Source: Acidobacteriota bacterium (GTDB lineage Bacteria; Acidobacteriota; Blastocatellia; HR10). From it: DNA of 64,000 nucleotides. The notes under the pieces are model-generated. The model was not told the origin of the DNA. It saw nothing but the letters and a program-made list of their open reading frames with translations, and searched no databases. Made by a program: the position numbers and the translations under genes. The DNA lies in NCBI GenBank assembly GCA_030550025.1, contig JAUQQC010000006.1, positions 79,233 through 143,232 of the forward strand, read 5' to 3'. Shown piece after piece: positions 38,149 to 47,085 of the stretch (the first letter of the stretch is position 1; each line of letters starts with the position of its first letter).

Positions 38149-39228
38149 ATGGAGATATTGGATCGAATGGGGTGGCATCGCCGGATGAAGGCCTGGATCA
38201 AGGGGGCTTCGTATGTCCTGGGCATTTTCGGGGAAGCGATCCGTTCTTGGCGCGAGCTGCGGATGATCGTGAAGGGATTGCTCTCAACGGATCACGTCGT
38301 ACTCGCGCATTTGATTGTGACGCGGCGGTGCAATCTCTCTTGCGGGTATTGCAATGAGTACGACCGCATTTCGGCGCCGGTGCCGACGGACGTGCTGCGG
38401 CGGCGGGTGGATCGGTTGGCGGATTTGGGGGCGAGCATCATCACGATCAGTGGGGGGGAGCCACTGTTGCATCCGGAGTTGGAGGAGGTCATCCGGCATA
38501 TTCGGCGGCGTGGGATCATCGCCGGTTTGATCACCAACGGATATTTGCTGACGCGTGAACGGATCAAGAAGCTGAACGAGGCGGGGTTGGAGTACTTACA
38601 GATCAGTATTGACAATGTACAGCCGGACGATGTGTCGAAGAAGAGCTTGAAGGTGCTCGATCAGAAGCTCGTGTGGTTGCGCGAGCTGGCCCGCTTCAAG
38701 GTGAACATCAACACGGTCTTGGGCAGTGGGGTTCGCAACCCCGAGGATGCGCTCACGATCGCGCAGAGGGCGGTCGAGTTGGGATTCTCGTGCTCGGTCG
38801 GGGTGATCCACGACGAATGGGGGCGGCTTCGGCCGCTCTCGGAGCGCGAGCGAGAGATCTTCCTGGCTGTGCAGAAACTTGGGAAGTGGAGCTACAGTCG
38901 GGTGAATCGGTTCCAACGGAATCTGGTCGAGGGGAAACCGAATCGGTGGCGGTGTCGAGCAGGCGCGCGTTATCTCTACGTGTGCGAGGATGGATTGGTG
39001 CACTACTGTTCGCAGCAGCGAGGGTATCCGGGAGTGCCGCTTGAAGAGTACACGCGCGAGGACATGCGGCGGGAGTATCTGACGGAGAAAGCTTGTGCGC
39101 CCTACTGCACGATCTCCTGCGTGCAGCAGGTCGCGGAGTTGGACAATTGGCGCGATCCGCAGACGCTCGGGGTTAAGGCCTGGCGGGCGCCGGTCACATC
39201 CGCGTATGAAGTGCGGCGGGCCGAGTGA
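38149..39228 (+). CDS. Radical SAM/SPASM-like protein
   Basis: From the ATG at 38149 the product has 359 residues. The radical SAM motif is CNLSCGYC (Cys61, Cys65, Cys68), followed by the SAM-binding [16 protein letters not shown] and the glycyl strand [11 protein letters not shown] Cys-rich C-terminal segment ([20 protein letters not shown], then CAPYCTISC) suggests one or two extra clusters. It is 51 bases upstream of the Tes-like gene, so both likely serve one pathway. Its reaction is unknown. A longer start at 38077 would include the promoter and is rejected. Confidence 0.85.
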   Translation: MEILDRMGWHRRMKAWIKGASYVLGIFGEAIRSWRELRMIVKGLLSTDHVVLAHLIVTRRCNLSCGYCNEYDRISAPVPTDVLRRRVDRLADLGASIITISGGEPLLHPELEEVIRHIRRRGIIAGLITNGYLLTRERIKKLNEAGLEYLQISIDNVQPDDVSKKSLKVLDQKLVWLRELARFKVNINTVLGSGVRNPEDALTIAQRAVELGFSCSVGVIHDEWGRLRPLSEREREIFLAVQKLGKWSYSRVNRFQRNLVEGKPNRWRCRAGARYLYVCEDGLVHYCSQQRGYPGVPLEEYTREDMRREYLTEKACAPYCTISCVQQVAELDNWRDPQTLGVKAWRAPVTSAYEVRRAE

Positions 39229-39279
39229 GGGCAGCCGCGAGCTGGGGGACGAGGTTTTCGAGCGAAGGAGGGAGGGCCT

Positions 39280-41349
39280 ATGCATAAGCCGATCAAGTAT
39301 GTGGAGAAAGCATTGACCTATGTCGCGCGCGCAGCCTGGTTTGTCTTCGAACGGTTGAATCGGATTCGGCCGAATCCGTCGTTCACGCCGAAGTGGTCGG
39401 ATCGGCCGCTTTTGAAGTCCTATGAGAAGGTGAAGCCGCCGCTCGGATGGCCGCGCACGACCGATAGCCTCTGTCCCAAGTGCGTGCCGGAGATCCGACA
39501 GCAGATCCTGGATGGGAAGCTCCCGGTGGATATTCTGCGGGAGGAACCCGTCGGACAGATCAAGGCGCAAATCATCGAGCGCGATGGGAAGATCTGGATG
39601 GTGAAGGATTGCCCCAAGCACGGGCATTTCGAGGACCTCATCTCGATCGATCCGGAGTTCACGCGCCATTTGGAGCAAGCCTATCCGGGGAGCGACATCC
39701 GCGCGCACAACGACGAGCGGCTGCATAATCACGGCTCAAGTACGATCAAGTACGGGCGTGGTGCCGTCCTCACCATTGATCTCACCAATCGCTGTAATAT
39801 GATGTGCGACCCCTGCTTCATGGATGCGAATCAGGTGGGGTTCGTGCACGAGTTGAGCTGGGAAGACATCAAGAAGTTGCTCGACGATGCGATCACGCTC
39901 AAGCCGAAGCGGCAACTCTCGGTGCAGTTCTCCGGAGGGGAGCCGACACTCTCGCCTTATTTCCTGGATGCCATTCGCTATGCTCGCAAGTTGGGCTATA
40001 ACAGTGTGCAGGCGGCGACCAATGGGATCGAGTTCGCCAAGAGCCCGGAATTCGCCCGCGCGGCGGCCGAGGCCGGTCTGCGATACGTCTATCTGCAGTT
40101 TGACGGTATTGGCAATGCGGCCAATGCCCATCGTCGCGTCGGCAATCTCTTCGACGTGAAGCTTCGAGCGATCGAGAACCTGCACAATGCCGGCGTGGAG
40201 ATCATCCTGGTGACGACCATCGTCAACGGAATCAACAACGAGCAAGTAGGCCGGATCGTGCAGTTCGCCTTAGATAATCCGAAGAAGATCGCCTTCGTCG
40301 CCTTCCAGCCGGTCTCCTTCACCGGTCGCGATGAGGAGATCAGCGACGAGCGGCGCATGGCGCAGCGGTATACGCTCAGCCATCTGGCCCACGATCTGAA
40401 GAACCAGCTGGGGTTGGGCGAACCGGCGCGCGATTGGTTCCCGCTCTCGTTCGTGAGCACCTTCTGCGATTGGTCCGACCTCGTGCACGGGCCGCAGGCG
40501 GATTGGGGGCAAGTCGGCTGCGGCTGCCACCCCAATTGCGGCGTGGGCATGGCCGTGATGGTGGACAAAGAGACGCGCGAGGCCGTCCCAGTCACGGCCT
40601 TTCTGAACGGAGATCAACTGGCCCGCGACGTGATGAAGATCAACGATGCCGCTCGTGGGAAGTGGCTCTCGATCCTCGGCATGGCGCTGGCGCTCATGAG
40701 GAATTACGATCCGTTCAAAGCGCCGAAGCATTTCAAGTTGTGGGATCTGCTGGTGAAATTCGATAAGTCCTTCGGAGCGACGGGCCGCAGCTATGGGGAC
40801 GTCAGTGGCAATCGCACGCGCGAGGACATAGAACGACGACGCCGGGATCGGTGGAACTTCCTCTTCATCGCCGGCATGTGGTTCCAGGACCTGTTCAACT
40901 ACGATTTCCGGCGTACCGAGCGCTGTATCATCCCCTATGCGACGCAGGAAGGGGAGATCTCCTTCTGCGCTTACAACACGGGCATCGGCTGGCGAAAGAT
41001 CGTCGAGAAGATGCACATGACGGCGACGCTCTCAAAGTGGTACGAGCAACACGGGCGGCATGAGATCTTCGCGGGCGGCAAGAGCGTGCCGCTCTCCAGC
41101 ACCGCACATTCGCTCCTTGTCCGCGAGGAGCTGGTGACGCAGGATGTGCAACACGATCTGGAACGGTTGGGCATCCCCAAGAACGCCCGCGAGGAGAAAC
41201 TCTGGCGGCGTCGTCTGAGCAAGGCTGAGAACGAGCAGATGGCGCGCCTCTATCGCCAGCTCGTGCTCAACGAACCGGTTGAACCTCTGGTGCAACTGAA
41301 GGGTTTGAGGAACAAGACGCCGAACGTGGGCGTCGGCGTCGGGGATTGA
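39280..41349 (+). CDS. Tes-like radical SAM enzyme, candidate membrane-spanning lipid synthase
   Basis: This 689-residue protein begins with a Cys-pair module, TTDSLCPKC (Cys65, Cys68) and KDCPKHGHFEDL (Cys111, His114). The radical SAM motif CNMMCDPC (Cys172, Cys176, Cys179) and SVQFSGGEPTLSPYFLDAI follow. Later Cys groups (VSTFCDW, VGCGCHPNCGVGM, TERCIIPYA, ISFCAYNTG) suggest additional clusters. This order matches the archaeal tetraether synthase family (Tes, MJ0619), which couples two lipid tails carbon to carbon. Acidobacteria make the membrane-spanning lipid iso-diabolic acid, so a tail-to-tail synthase role is a reasonable inference, not proven. Confidence 0.75.
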   Translation: MHKPIKYVEKALTYVARAAWFVFERLNRIRPNPSFTPKWSDRPLLKSYEKVKPPLGWPRTTDSLCPKCVPEIRQQILDGKLPVDILREEPVGQIKAQIIERDGKIWMVKDCPKHGHFEDLISIDPEFTRHLEQAYPGSDIRAHNDERLHNHGSSTIKYGRGAVLTIDLTNRCNMMCDPCFMDANQVGFVHELSWEDIKKLLDDAITLKPKRQLSVQFSGGEPTLSPYFLDAIRYARKLGYNSVQAATNGIEFAKSPEFARAAAEAGLRYVYLQFDGIGNAANAHRRVGNLFDVKLRAIENLHNAGVEIILVTTIVNGINNEQVGRIVQFALDNPKKIAFVAFQPVSFTGRDEEISDERRMAQRYTLSHLAHDLKNQLGLGEPARDWFPLSFVSTFCDWSDLVHGPQADWGQVGCGCHPNCGVGMAVMVDKETREAVPVTAFLNGDQLARDVMKINDAARGKWLSILGMALALMRNYDPFKAPKHFKLWDLLVKFDKSFGATGRSYGDVSGNRTREDIERRRRDRWNFLFIAGMWFQDLFNYDFRRTERCIIPYATQEGEISFCAYNTGIGWRKIVEKMHMTATLSKWYEQHGRHEIFAGGKSVPLSSTAHSLLVREELVTQDVQHDLERLGIPKNAREEKLWRRRLSKAENEQMARLYRQLVLNEPVEPLVQLKGLRNKTPNVGVGVGD

Positions 41350-41355
41350 AATCGC

Positions 41356-41387
41356 GAGGCCCTCTTCGATCTTTTGAGGAGGGCCTC
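41356..41387 (+). terminator. Intrinsic terminator after the Tes-like gene
   Basis: GAGGCCCTC (41356-41364) and GAGGGCCTC (41379-41387) form a perfect 9-bp stem with a 14-base loop, six bases after the stop codon. A pyrimidine-rich TCCTTCTCCC tract follows, though it is not a pure T-run. Confidence 0.6.
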
Positions 41388-41409
41388 TCCTTCTCCCTCA
41401 AAGATAGCC

Positions 41410-41649
41410 ATGGGGCGCTTCAAGCGAAAGGGGCGTAGATTGAGTGATCTACGCGCTCCTTTGGCGATCGTCCTAATCCGCGTGCGCGTGCTTCCTTCTC
41501 TTCGGGGGTTCGCCCTTCTTGCTCTTGGTCTCCTGACCGTTTCTGGAATTGGCCCGCTCGCGTCCTCGTCAGTGGCGACATGTCGGATGAGCTGCTGCGC
41601 GCGGATGGCGACAACGTGCATGCCCGTGAACCGATGGTGCGGTAGTTGA
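41410..41649 (+). pseudogene. Truncated copy of a Cys-rich secreted protein gene
   Basis: A 79-codon frame encodes a basic start, a hydrophobic signal-like segment ending SGIGPLASSS, then VATCRMSCCARMAT. It is paralogous to the gene at 49308. The signal segments are about 73% identical in DNA over 49 bases, then the next 53 bases are identical. After that the sequence switches to a transposase remnant and the frame ends in a short unrelated tail, so the Cys-rich domain is lost. It may still be expressed as a small peptide, but it looks broken. Confidence 0.5.
41560..41612 (+). repeat. 53-bp direct repeat, left copy
   Basis: Identical in all 53 positions to 49470-49522 and in the same orientation. 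The two copies enclose the photolyase/CarH island, about 7.9 kb apart. The flanking bases diverge sharply on both sides. Confidence 0.9.
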
Positions 41650-42215
41650 AGCAAAGCCCTCTGCCGTTTATGTAGGTGGTCGAGCCCAAGTCGCGCCAGC
41701 ACCTGTTTGAATGGGCGGAGATAGTTGAGCAAGCAAGTGGCAGCGAGCACGATTCCTGTGATGAAGGCTAGGCCCGATGGCGCTGCTTCTTTCAGTACTG
41801 GATCGTGCGGCACGCGTCGCTCGGTGCGGCGCTGACTACCTGAATGGTGTTCGTGGAGGTGTAGGAAACGGACGGGACTGGAAAAGTCCTCCATCGCAAC
41901 AGTTGGGTCGCCGACATGGCGGTGGATTGAAACAGTGTTGCCGTGATCGTGGCCGTTCATAGATCCGAATGGGGGATCGAAAATGAGCCGTTCGACGTGC
42001 CCAACAACCATGGCCACGAGCTGGAGCACAATGATGGTCATGGGTGGTAGACGCCGGCAGTGGTCTCTTACCCGTTCGATCTGCTGGCGCTTGTCGCTCA
42101 CTCCCTCTTGGACTTGGGCGATCGGCTCTCCCAGCAACGTTAGGTGGAGGAATCGCGCCGCGAATTGTGGAATCCCCAAGGGGATATTGGCTTTGGGTTT
42201 CGAGTGAACGAATGA
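41613..42215 (+). pseudogene. Degenerate DDE transposase, C-terminal half
   Basis: One unbroken frame from 41613 to 42215 reads through segments typical of an IS4-superfamily-like transposase: VHAREPMVR, VVEPKSRQHLFEWAE, TDGTGKVLHRNSWVADMAVD, EWGIENEPFDVPNNHGHELE with the last catalytic Glu region, and FDLLALVAHSLLDLGDRL. It carries eight internal stop codons (41643, 41673, 41769, 41841, 41862, 41928, 42048, 42141) but no frameshift. The N-terminal half is missing; its place is taken by the Cys-rich leader copy. No terminal inverted repeats were recognised. Confidence 0.75.
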
Positions 42216-42243
42216 AGGTCACTCCGAGTGCGAAAATACAGTC

Positions 42244-43743
42244 ATGAAGGAAAGAAACGTGGCGGGGAGCATGCTCAGATCATCCCGCCCCATCATCGTT
42301 TGGTTCCGACGCGACTTGCGCGTGGACGACCACGCTGCCCTCTGGCACGCGGCTCAGGAGAACGTTCCCCTCGTTTGCCTCTTTATCGCCGACCAAGACT
42401 TGATCGCTGAGCTTCCCTCTGATGGATCGGTGTTTAATTTCCAGGCCGCTTGTCTTCAGGAACTGGATGCTCGACTTCGGCTGCTGGGCAATCAGCTCAT
42501 CGTCCGATATGGGCGGCCGGAACACGTCTTGGAACAACTCTTCCGACAACTTCGGCCGATCGCCCTCTACTACAATCGTGACTATGAGCCTTACGCCCGC
42601 GAACGCGACGCGCGTGTTGAGGGACTCGCCCGCCGCTTTGACGTTGAGGTCCGCTCCTTCAAGGATCACGTTCTCGTAGAGCCATGGGAAATGGCGACGA
42701 AGGCCGGCGCTCCCTATACGGTCTTCGGCCATTTCTATCGCGCCTGGACTCGACAATCCAAAGCTCTGCCCTACGGTGTCCCAAAATATTTGCCGGCCAT
42801 GCCGGGGTTGACCTCAGAGCCCATACCAACAGCAGAACGCTTGAGGAAATCCGTCACTATCCCGCGCTGGGCCGTAGAGCCCGGGAGCGGCGCCGCCCAC
42901 GCTCGGTGGAAGCACTTTCGCGACACCGCCTTAAGACACTACAAACAGAGGCGTGACTTTCCAGCACATGATGAGGGTTCCAGTCGCCTGAGCCCCCACT
43001 TGCGCTTCGGCACCATCTCGATCCGACGCATTTACGCCGATGCCGTCGCCCTGATCGAGGACCCGAGCCTCGATGTGACGGAACGGATCTCCGTAGAACA
43101 GTTCATCGTCGAGCTGGCGTGGCGCGAGTTCTTCCAACACGTGCTCTGGCACTTCCCACAGACCGTACAGCAGAGCTTCCAGGCGTGGGGCGATGCTTTC
43201 CCCTGGGAAAACCGCGAGGAGTACTTCCATGCGTGGTGCGAAGGGCGCACAGGGTATCCTCTGGTTGATGCCGCTATGCGAGAGTTGAACACGACGGGGT
43301 ACATGCACAATCGCGCGCGGATGGTCGTCGCCTCGTTTCTCGTCAAGGACCTGCACATAGACTGGCGCTGGGGCGAGCGCTACTTCCGAAGCAAGCTGCT
43401 GGACGGGGAGCTTGCTGCTAACGTGGGCAACTGGCAGTGGTCAGCCTCCGTAGGGGTGGACCCAAGACCGCTTCGGATTTTTAATCCCATCCTGCAGTCC
43501 CGACGCTACGATCCCGATGGGACATATCTTCGCCGATGGCTGCCAGAGTTGCAGCGCCTTCCTGCTGAGCATATACACGATCCCTGGTCCATGAGCCCTC
43601 TGGAGCAAGAGCATCACGGCCTGCGAATAGGCGTAGATTATCCTCGACCTATCGTCAATCACATGGAGCGAAAACGCCGGTTCGAAGAGGCCTACAGGCA
43701 GCTCACACGAAACGAGAGGTCCAAAATGTCTCGCCCTCGCTGA
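42244..43743 (+). CDS. phr: Deoxyribodipyrimidine (CPD) photolyase
   Basis: The 499-residue protein has the N-terminal photolyase Rossmann domain (IIVWFRRDLRVDDHAALWHA) and the C-terminal FAD domain with SSRLSPHLRFGTISIRRIY, ELAWREFFQHVLWHFP, GYPLVDAAMRELNTTGYMHNRARM and GNWQWSASVGVDPRPLRIFNP. It repairs UV-induced pyrimidine dimers using light. The start may be 42244 or the ATG at 42271, which has a GGGG site. It is convergent with the CarH-linked operon. No clear copies of the CarH 11-bp boxes were seen upstream of it. Confidence 0.95.
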   Translation: MKERNVAGSMLRSSRPIIVWFRRDLRVDDHAALWHAAQENVPLVCLFIADQDLIAELPSDGSVFNFQAACLQELDARLRLLGNQLIVRYGRPEHVLEQLFRQLRPIALYYNRDYEPYARERDARVEGLARRFDVEVRSFKDHVLVEPWEMATKAGAPYTVFGHFYRAWTRQSKALPYGVPKYLPAMPGLTSEPIPTAERLRKSVTIPRWAVEPGSGAAHARWKHFRDTALRHYKQRRDFPAHDEGSSRLSPHLRFGTISIRRIYADAVALIEDPSLDVTERISVEQFIVELAWREFFQHVLWHFPQTVQQSFQAWGDAFPWENREEYFHAWCEGRTGYPLVDAAMRELNTTGYMHNRARMVVASFLVKDLHIDWRWGERYFRSKLLDGELAANVGNWQWSASVGVDPRPLRIFNPILQSRRYDPDGTYLRRWLPELQRLPAEHIHDPWSMSPLEQEHHGLRIGVDYPRPIVNHMERKRRFEEAYRQLTRNERSKMSRPR

Positions 43744-43797
43744 GAGGGCCGATCGGACGATGCACCGACGATGCCTGCTAGGAAGGCGTCCTTCTCT

Positions 43798-44313
43798 TCA
43801 CGGGGAATTGAAGAGCAAGTCGAGTCGGCGTTTTCGGTAGTCGAATATGTGCTGCAACTCCGGTCGCACCCAGAACCGGTGGGCCAGATCACCGATAGGG
43901 CCAAGCGGCAACGCATAGAGCACTTCGTCCGTGATCAGCGTTCCTCCCTCCTTGGGTTCGAATCGGTGCGTGTGATGCCAGAAGCTATATGGCCCACGCA
44001 ACTGGACGTCAACGAAACACCGCGGGGGATCATAGAGGGCAATATATGTCGTCCATCGGACAGGGATGCCAAGCAGTCGAATCCTGTAGTCAATCAGCGT
44101 CCCCATCCGCATAGGGACGGGAGATGGCGTGAGCAATTCAAATCCAAGCTCCGGGGGAGTGATTTGGGCGAGGTTCTCGGGGCGCTCAAAGAAGGGGAAC
44201 ACGATGTCCACAGGCTGTTTCACCCACTGCTGGCGGAAGAGCCGATGCAATTGCATAACATGTTCGCACGCTTGATTTAAACCATTTTGCCGAGCTTGCT
44301 CCACGAAGTTCAC
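43798..44313 (-). CDS. SRPBCC-family (START-like) protein
   Basis: A 171-residue ligand-binding fold of the polyketide-cyclase/dehydrase type: FPFFERPENLAQITPPELGF, MGTLIDYRIRLLGIPVRWTT, WHHTHRFEPKEGGTLITDEV and YALPLGPIGDLAHRFWV. Proteins like this often sit beside photolyase and related SDR genes. The ligand is unknown. The ATG overlaps the SDR stop by four bases, fixing the start at 44313. It is the last gene of the proposed light-controlled operon. Confidence 0.88.
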   Translation of the reverse strand: MNFVEQARQNGLNQACEHVMQLHRLFRQQWVKQPVDIVFPFFERPENLAQITPPELGFELLTPSPVPMRMGTLIDYRIRLLGIPVRWTTYIALYDPPRCFVDVQLRGPYSFWHHTHRFEPKEGGTLITDEVLYALPLGPIGDLAHRFWVRPELQHIFDYRKRRLDLLFNSP

Positions 44314-45053
44314 ATCGGTCGAGATCGAATGGCACTTAATCCACCGTCCACTGCGATGACCATCCCGGTGATCCAGCTCTGCGCGGGATCAAGGAGCCAC
44401 TCGATGGCCGAGACCACGTCGGATGGTTCGCCGATTCGCCCGAGCGGATGCATGGCTACCGAAGCTCTGAGCAGGCTCTCGCTGCTCGTCAGCCGAGCCG
44501 TCAGCGGTGTGCGAACCAAACCGGGAGCGACAGCGTTGAATCGAATGCCGCGAGGGGCATAGGTAGCCGCAGCCGAGCGCATCAGACCGATAAGTCCGGC
44601 CTTGGCTGCTGCGATGGCTTCGTGATTGGCTAAGCCCACGTGCGAGACGACAGAAGAAACCAGGACGACGGACCCGCCGGTCTGCATCATGGCGCGCGCC
44701 GCCGCGCGGACAACGAAGAACGCTGAGGTCAGATTCGTCTCCAACGTGCTGGCCCACTCGACGTCGGTCGTCAGGTGAGCTGGCTTGAGCAATAACGAGC
44801 CGACGCAGTGGACAACGCCCGATATCGGCCCCTGGACACGAATCGCTTCGGTGAAGAAATGCTCGACCTGATCGGATCGAGTCGCATCCACGACAACAGC
44901 ATGGGCACCCAGCTCTTCAGCCAGTTTCATCAAATTGGTTTCGCTGCGGGCGCCGATGGTCAGCCGCGCGCCTTTAGCCGCCAACCTCCGGCATAGCTCC
45001 GAGCCAATCCCGCCAGTCGCGCCGAGCACAACGTAGTGCCATGTATCGGTCAC
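44310..45053 (-). CDS. SDR-family protein lacking the catalytic tyrosine
   Basis: The 247-residue Rossmann-fold protein starts at a GTG that overlaps the tspO stop (GTGA). The nucleotide motif GATGGIGSELCRRLA is intact and the usual Ser region SVVLVSSVVSHVG is present. The active-site YXXXK is replaced: NHEAIAAAKAGLIGLM has Ile where Tyr is expected. The motif looks like a conserved feature of SDRs that lie near photolyase genes, so this is probably a distinct subfamily with altered chemistry rather than a dead gene. Confidence 0.88.
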   Translation of the reverse strand: MTDTWHYVVLGATGGIGSELCRRLAAKGARLTIGARSETNLMKLAEELGAHAVVVDATRSDQVEHFFTEAIRVQGPISGVVHCVGSLLLKPAHLTTDVEWASTLETNLTSAFFVVRAAARAMMQTGGSVVLVSSVVSHVGLANHEAIAAAKAGLIGLMRSAAATYAPRGIRFNAVAPGLVRTPLTARLTSSESLLRASVAMHPLGRIGEPSDVVSAIEWLLDPAQSWITGMVIAVDGGLSAIRSRPM

Positions 45054-45547
45054 AGATTCATCCTCCAGATGGCGAAATTCAAAGCGGCGGCGAAACTGAC
45101 CCACGCCAGATAAGGGACCATGAGCCAGCCCGCCACTGAAGAGACGCGCCAGAAGAAAATCGCCGTCAAAAGAATCATCACCCAGAGCGCAAGGATCTCG
45201 GCCAGCGCCGCTGCCGGATTGCGAAGCCCGAAGAAGATCGCCGACCACGCCATATTGAGCACGAGCTGCCCGGCGAAGAGCGCGAGTTCGCGAGACCACC
45301 CGAGCTGCCGCCACACGAGCCATGCGGCCACAGCCATGCTCGCATAGAGGACGGACCAGACGGGACCGAAAACCCAGTTCGGAGGAGTCCAGTCCGGTTT
45401 GCGCAACAAGGCATACCACCCTTCGATGCGGGGAGTAGTGAACCAGGAGCCGATTCCAGCAGCCAGGAAGCAAGCTGCCAGGAAAACTCCGAGCGACGCT
45501 AGCTCATGAAGTCTACCGCTTAACCATTTCACCGCTACTCCGATCAT
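45050..45547 (-). CDS. tspO: TspO/MBR-family tryptophan-rich sensory protein
   Basis: A 165-residue membrane protein with five helices and the TspO motifs LLRKPDWTPPNWVFGPVW and FAAALNFAIWRMN. TspO binds porphyrins and helps control tetrapyrrole and light or oxygen stress responses. The ATG at 45547 has GGAGG five bases upstream; an ATG at 45562 is less likely. It overlaps the upstream DUF2867 gene by 35 bases and the next gene by four, showing tight operon packing. Confidence 0.94.
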   Translation of the reverse strand: MIGVAVKWLSGRLHELASLGVFLAACFLAAGIGSWFTTPRIEGWYALLRKPDWTPPNWVFGPVWSVLYASMAVAAWLVWRQLGWSRELALFAGQLVLNMAWSAIFFGLRNPAAALAEILALWVMILLTAIFFWRVSSVAGWLMVPYLAWVSFAAALNFAIWRMNL

Positions 45548-46994
45548 GGTTAGCCTCCGCACGTCGGGCGATCGCTCGTATGAGGTTTGAGAAGATCACC
45601 CGGTGAATCGGATACAACCCATACCAATAGATCAGACCGAATAATCCCCTGGGCGCGAAGAAAGCTGTCTGCACAAGGAGCGTTCGTCCGCCGGATTGCG
45701 GTTTCGCCTCCCACTGGAGCCAGGCCGAGCCGGGCAGCTTCATCTCGGCGCGTAATCTCAGCAGGCGATCAGCCACTATATCTTCGACGCGCCAGAAATC
45801 CACAACATCCCCTACCCGCAATTGATCCGGATGACGACGCCCCCGGCGAAACCCCACGCCTCCGACCAAACGGTCCAAGGCCCCGCGTAGCCGCCAGGCC
45901 CAATCCCCATAGAGCCATCCCCGCTCTCCTCCTAATCTGGAGAAAACCTCAAAGAGGCGCTCTGGACTAGCTGCAACGATCTCACTCCTTCGCTCGATGA
46001 TCATCCCCTGCTCATTTTTGAGAACAACAGGAGGCATGTCCCCTCGGCTGGAGGCTAGAGCATCGCCCCAACTGCTCTCAACGTGGTTACTGGCCAGTTC
46101 GTCGAGGGCGCGCCGAACGGCCTGCTCGTAACCAATCGGCTCAATGTGAGGAAACAAGCGCCGGGCCTTATCATCTCGCACGATGACCTCATTGCGAAGC
46201 CCTTCGATCAAGGGTCGAGCTATAGTCGCCGGTATGGGCGTTATCCAGTGCACCCAGTAAGATGAAAGTTGCGGCGAGAGAAGTGGGACCGGGATGAGCA
46301 TCCGCCTGAGACCTCGAACTCGAGCATAAATCAGCATCATTTCCGCATAGGTGAGCACATCGGCTCCGCCGATCTCAATGATCTGACCGGCGCTCTCCGG
46401 AACCTCGAGCGCAGAGATCAGATACCGGATCACGTCGTCAATGGCTATAGGCTGAATGCGCGTGTAGACCCAGCGAGGACAAATCATCACCGGCAGCCGT
46501 TCGGTCAGGTTCCGCACGATCTCAAAGGACGCGCTTCCTGAACCCACAATAATGGCCGCGCGGAACTCCGTAACGGGGATGCCCGCCCGGCGGAGGACAT
46601 GCCCAGTCTCATGCCGCGACTGAAGGTGGCGAGAGAGGTTGGCTTTGGGGTCGCCTAATCCACCCAGGTAGATTAACCTCTGCACCCCAGCCGAACGGGC
46701 CGCCTCGGCGAAGTTATGAGCGGCCACACAGTCGCGCTTGTGAAAATCCCGGCTTTCGGCCATGCTGTGGATCAAATAGAACGCCGCATCCACAGCCTTC
46801 ATCGCCCGATGAACCGTCTCGGGATTGAGCACGTCCCCAACCGCAACCTCAACTTGATCGGCCCAGAAACGACCCTGTAGGCGCAGCCGGTCCCGGACGA
46901 ATACTCGAACTTTGTAGCCGGCTTTCAGCAGATGCGGTACGAGCCGGCTTCCAACATAGCCCGTAACTCCGGTGACCAAGACGCGCTTAACCAC
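45513..46994 (-). CDS. NAD(P)-binding SDR fused to DUF2867
   Basis: A 493-residue protein with an N-terminal atypical SDR (KRVLVTGVTGYVGSRLVPHL, FYLIHSMAESRDFHKRD, RLIYLGGLGDPKANLSRHLQ) and a C-terminal DUF2867 domain, START-like (ASPERLFEVFSRLGGERGW, DFWRVEDIVADRLLRLRAEM, FFAPRGLFGLIYWYGLYPIH). It is often found with light- or stress-induced genes. Its substrate is unknown. The 91-base gap to DUF378 shows no obvious promoter or terminator. Confidence 0.9.
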   Translation of the reverse strand: MVKRVLVTGVTGYVGSRLVPHLLKAGYKVRVFVRDRLRLQGRFWADQVEVAVGDVLNPETVHRAMKAVDAAFYLIHSMAESRDFHKRDCVAAHNFAEAARSAGVQRLIYLGGLGDPKANLSRHLQSRHETGHVLRRAGIPVTEFRAAIIVGSGSASFEIVRNLTERLPVMICPRWVYTRIQPIAIDDVIRYLISALEVPESAGQIIEIGGADVLTYAEMMLIYARVRGLRRMLIPVPLLSPQLSSYWVHWITPIPATIARPLIEGLRNEVIVRDDKARRLFPHIEPIGYEQAVRRALDELASNHVESSWGDALASSRGDMPPVVLKNEQGMIIERRSEIVAASPERLFEVFSRLGGERGWLYGDWAWRLRGALDRLVGGVGFRRGRRHPDQLRVGDVVDFWRVEDIVADRLLRLRAEMKLPGSAWLQWEAKPQSGGRTLLVQTAFFAPRGLFGLIYWYGLYPIHRVIFSNLIRAIARRAEANHDRSSGEMVKR

Positions 46995-47085
46995 TCTGTT
47001 GCTCGCGTTCCGCTAAGATCATGAATGTCTCCGCGCTCGCTTCAGCTATCGAGACCGAGTTTCACAAGCGCGACCAAGCCCCGCT

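Noticed and set aside
41250..42179. A 309-codon open frame antisense to the Tes gene end and the transposase remnant
   Set aside because: The plus strand in the same place carries recognisable transposase motifs in one frame, so the minus frame is its open shadow; no ribosome site or domain was seen.
45054..45473. A 140-codon upstream extension of the SDR gene
   Set aside because: It is out of frame with tspO, which fully occupies the region; the GTG in the GTGA overlap explains the start.
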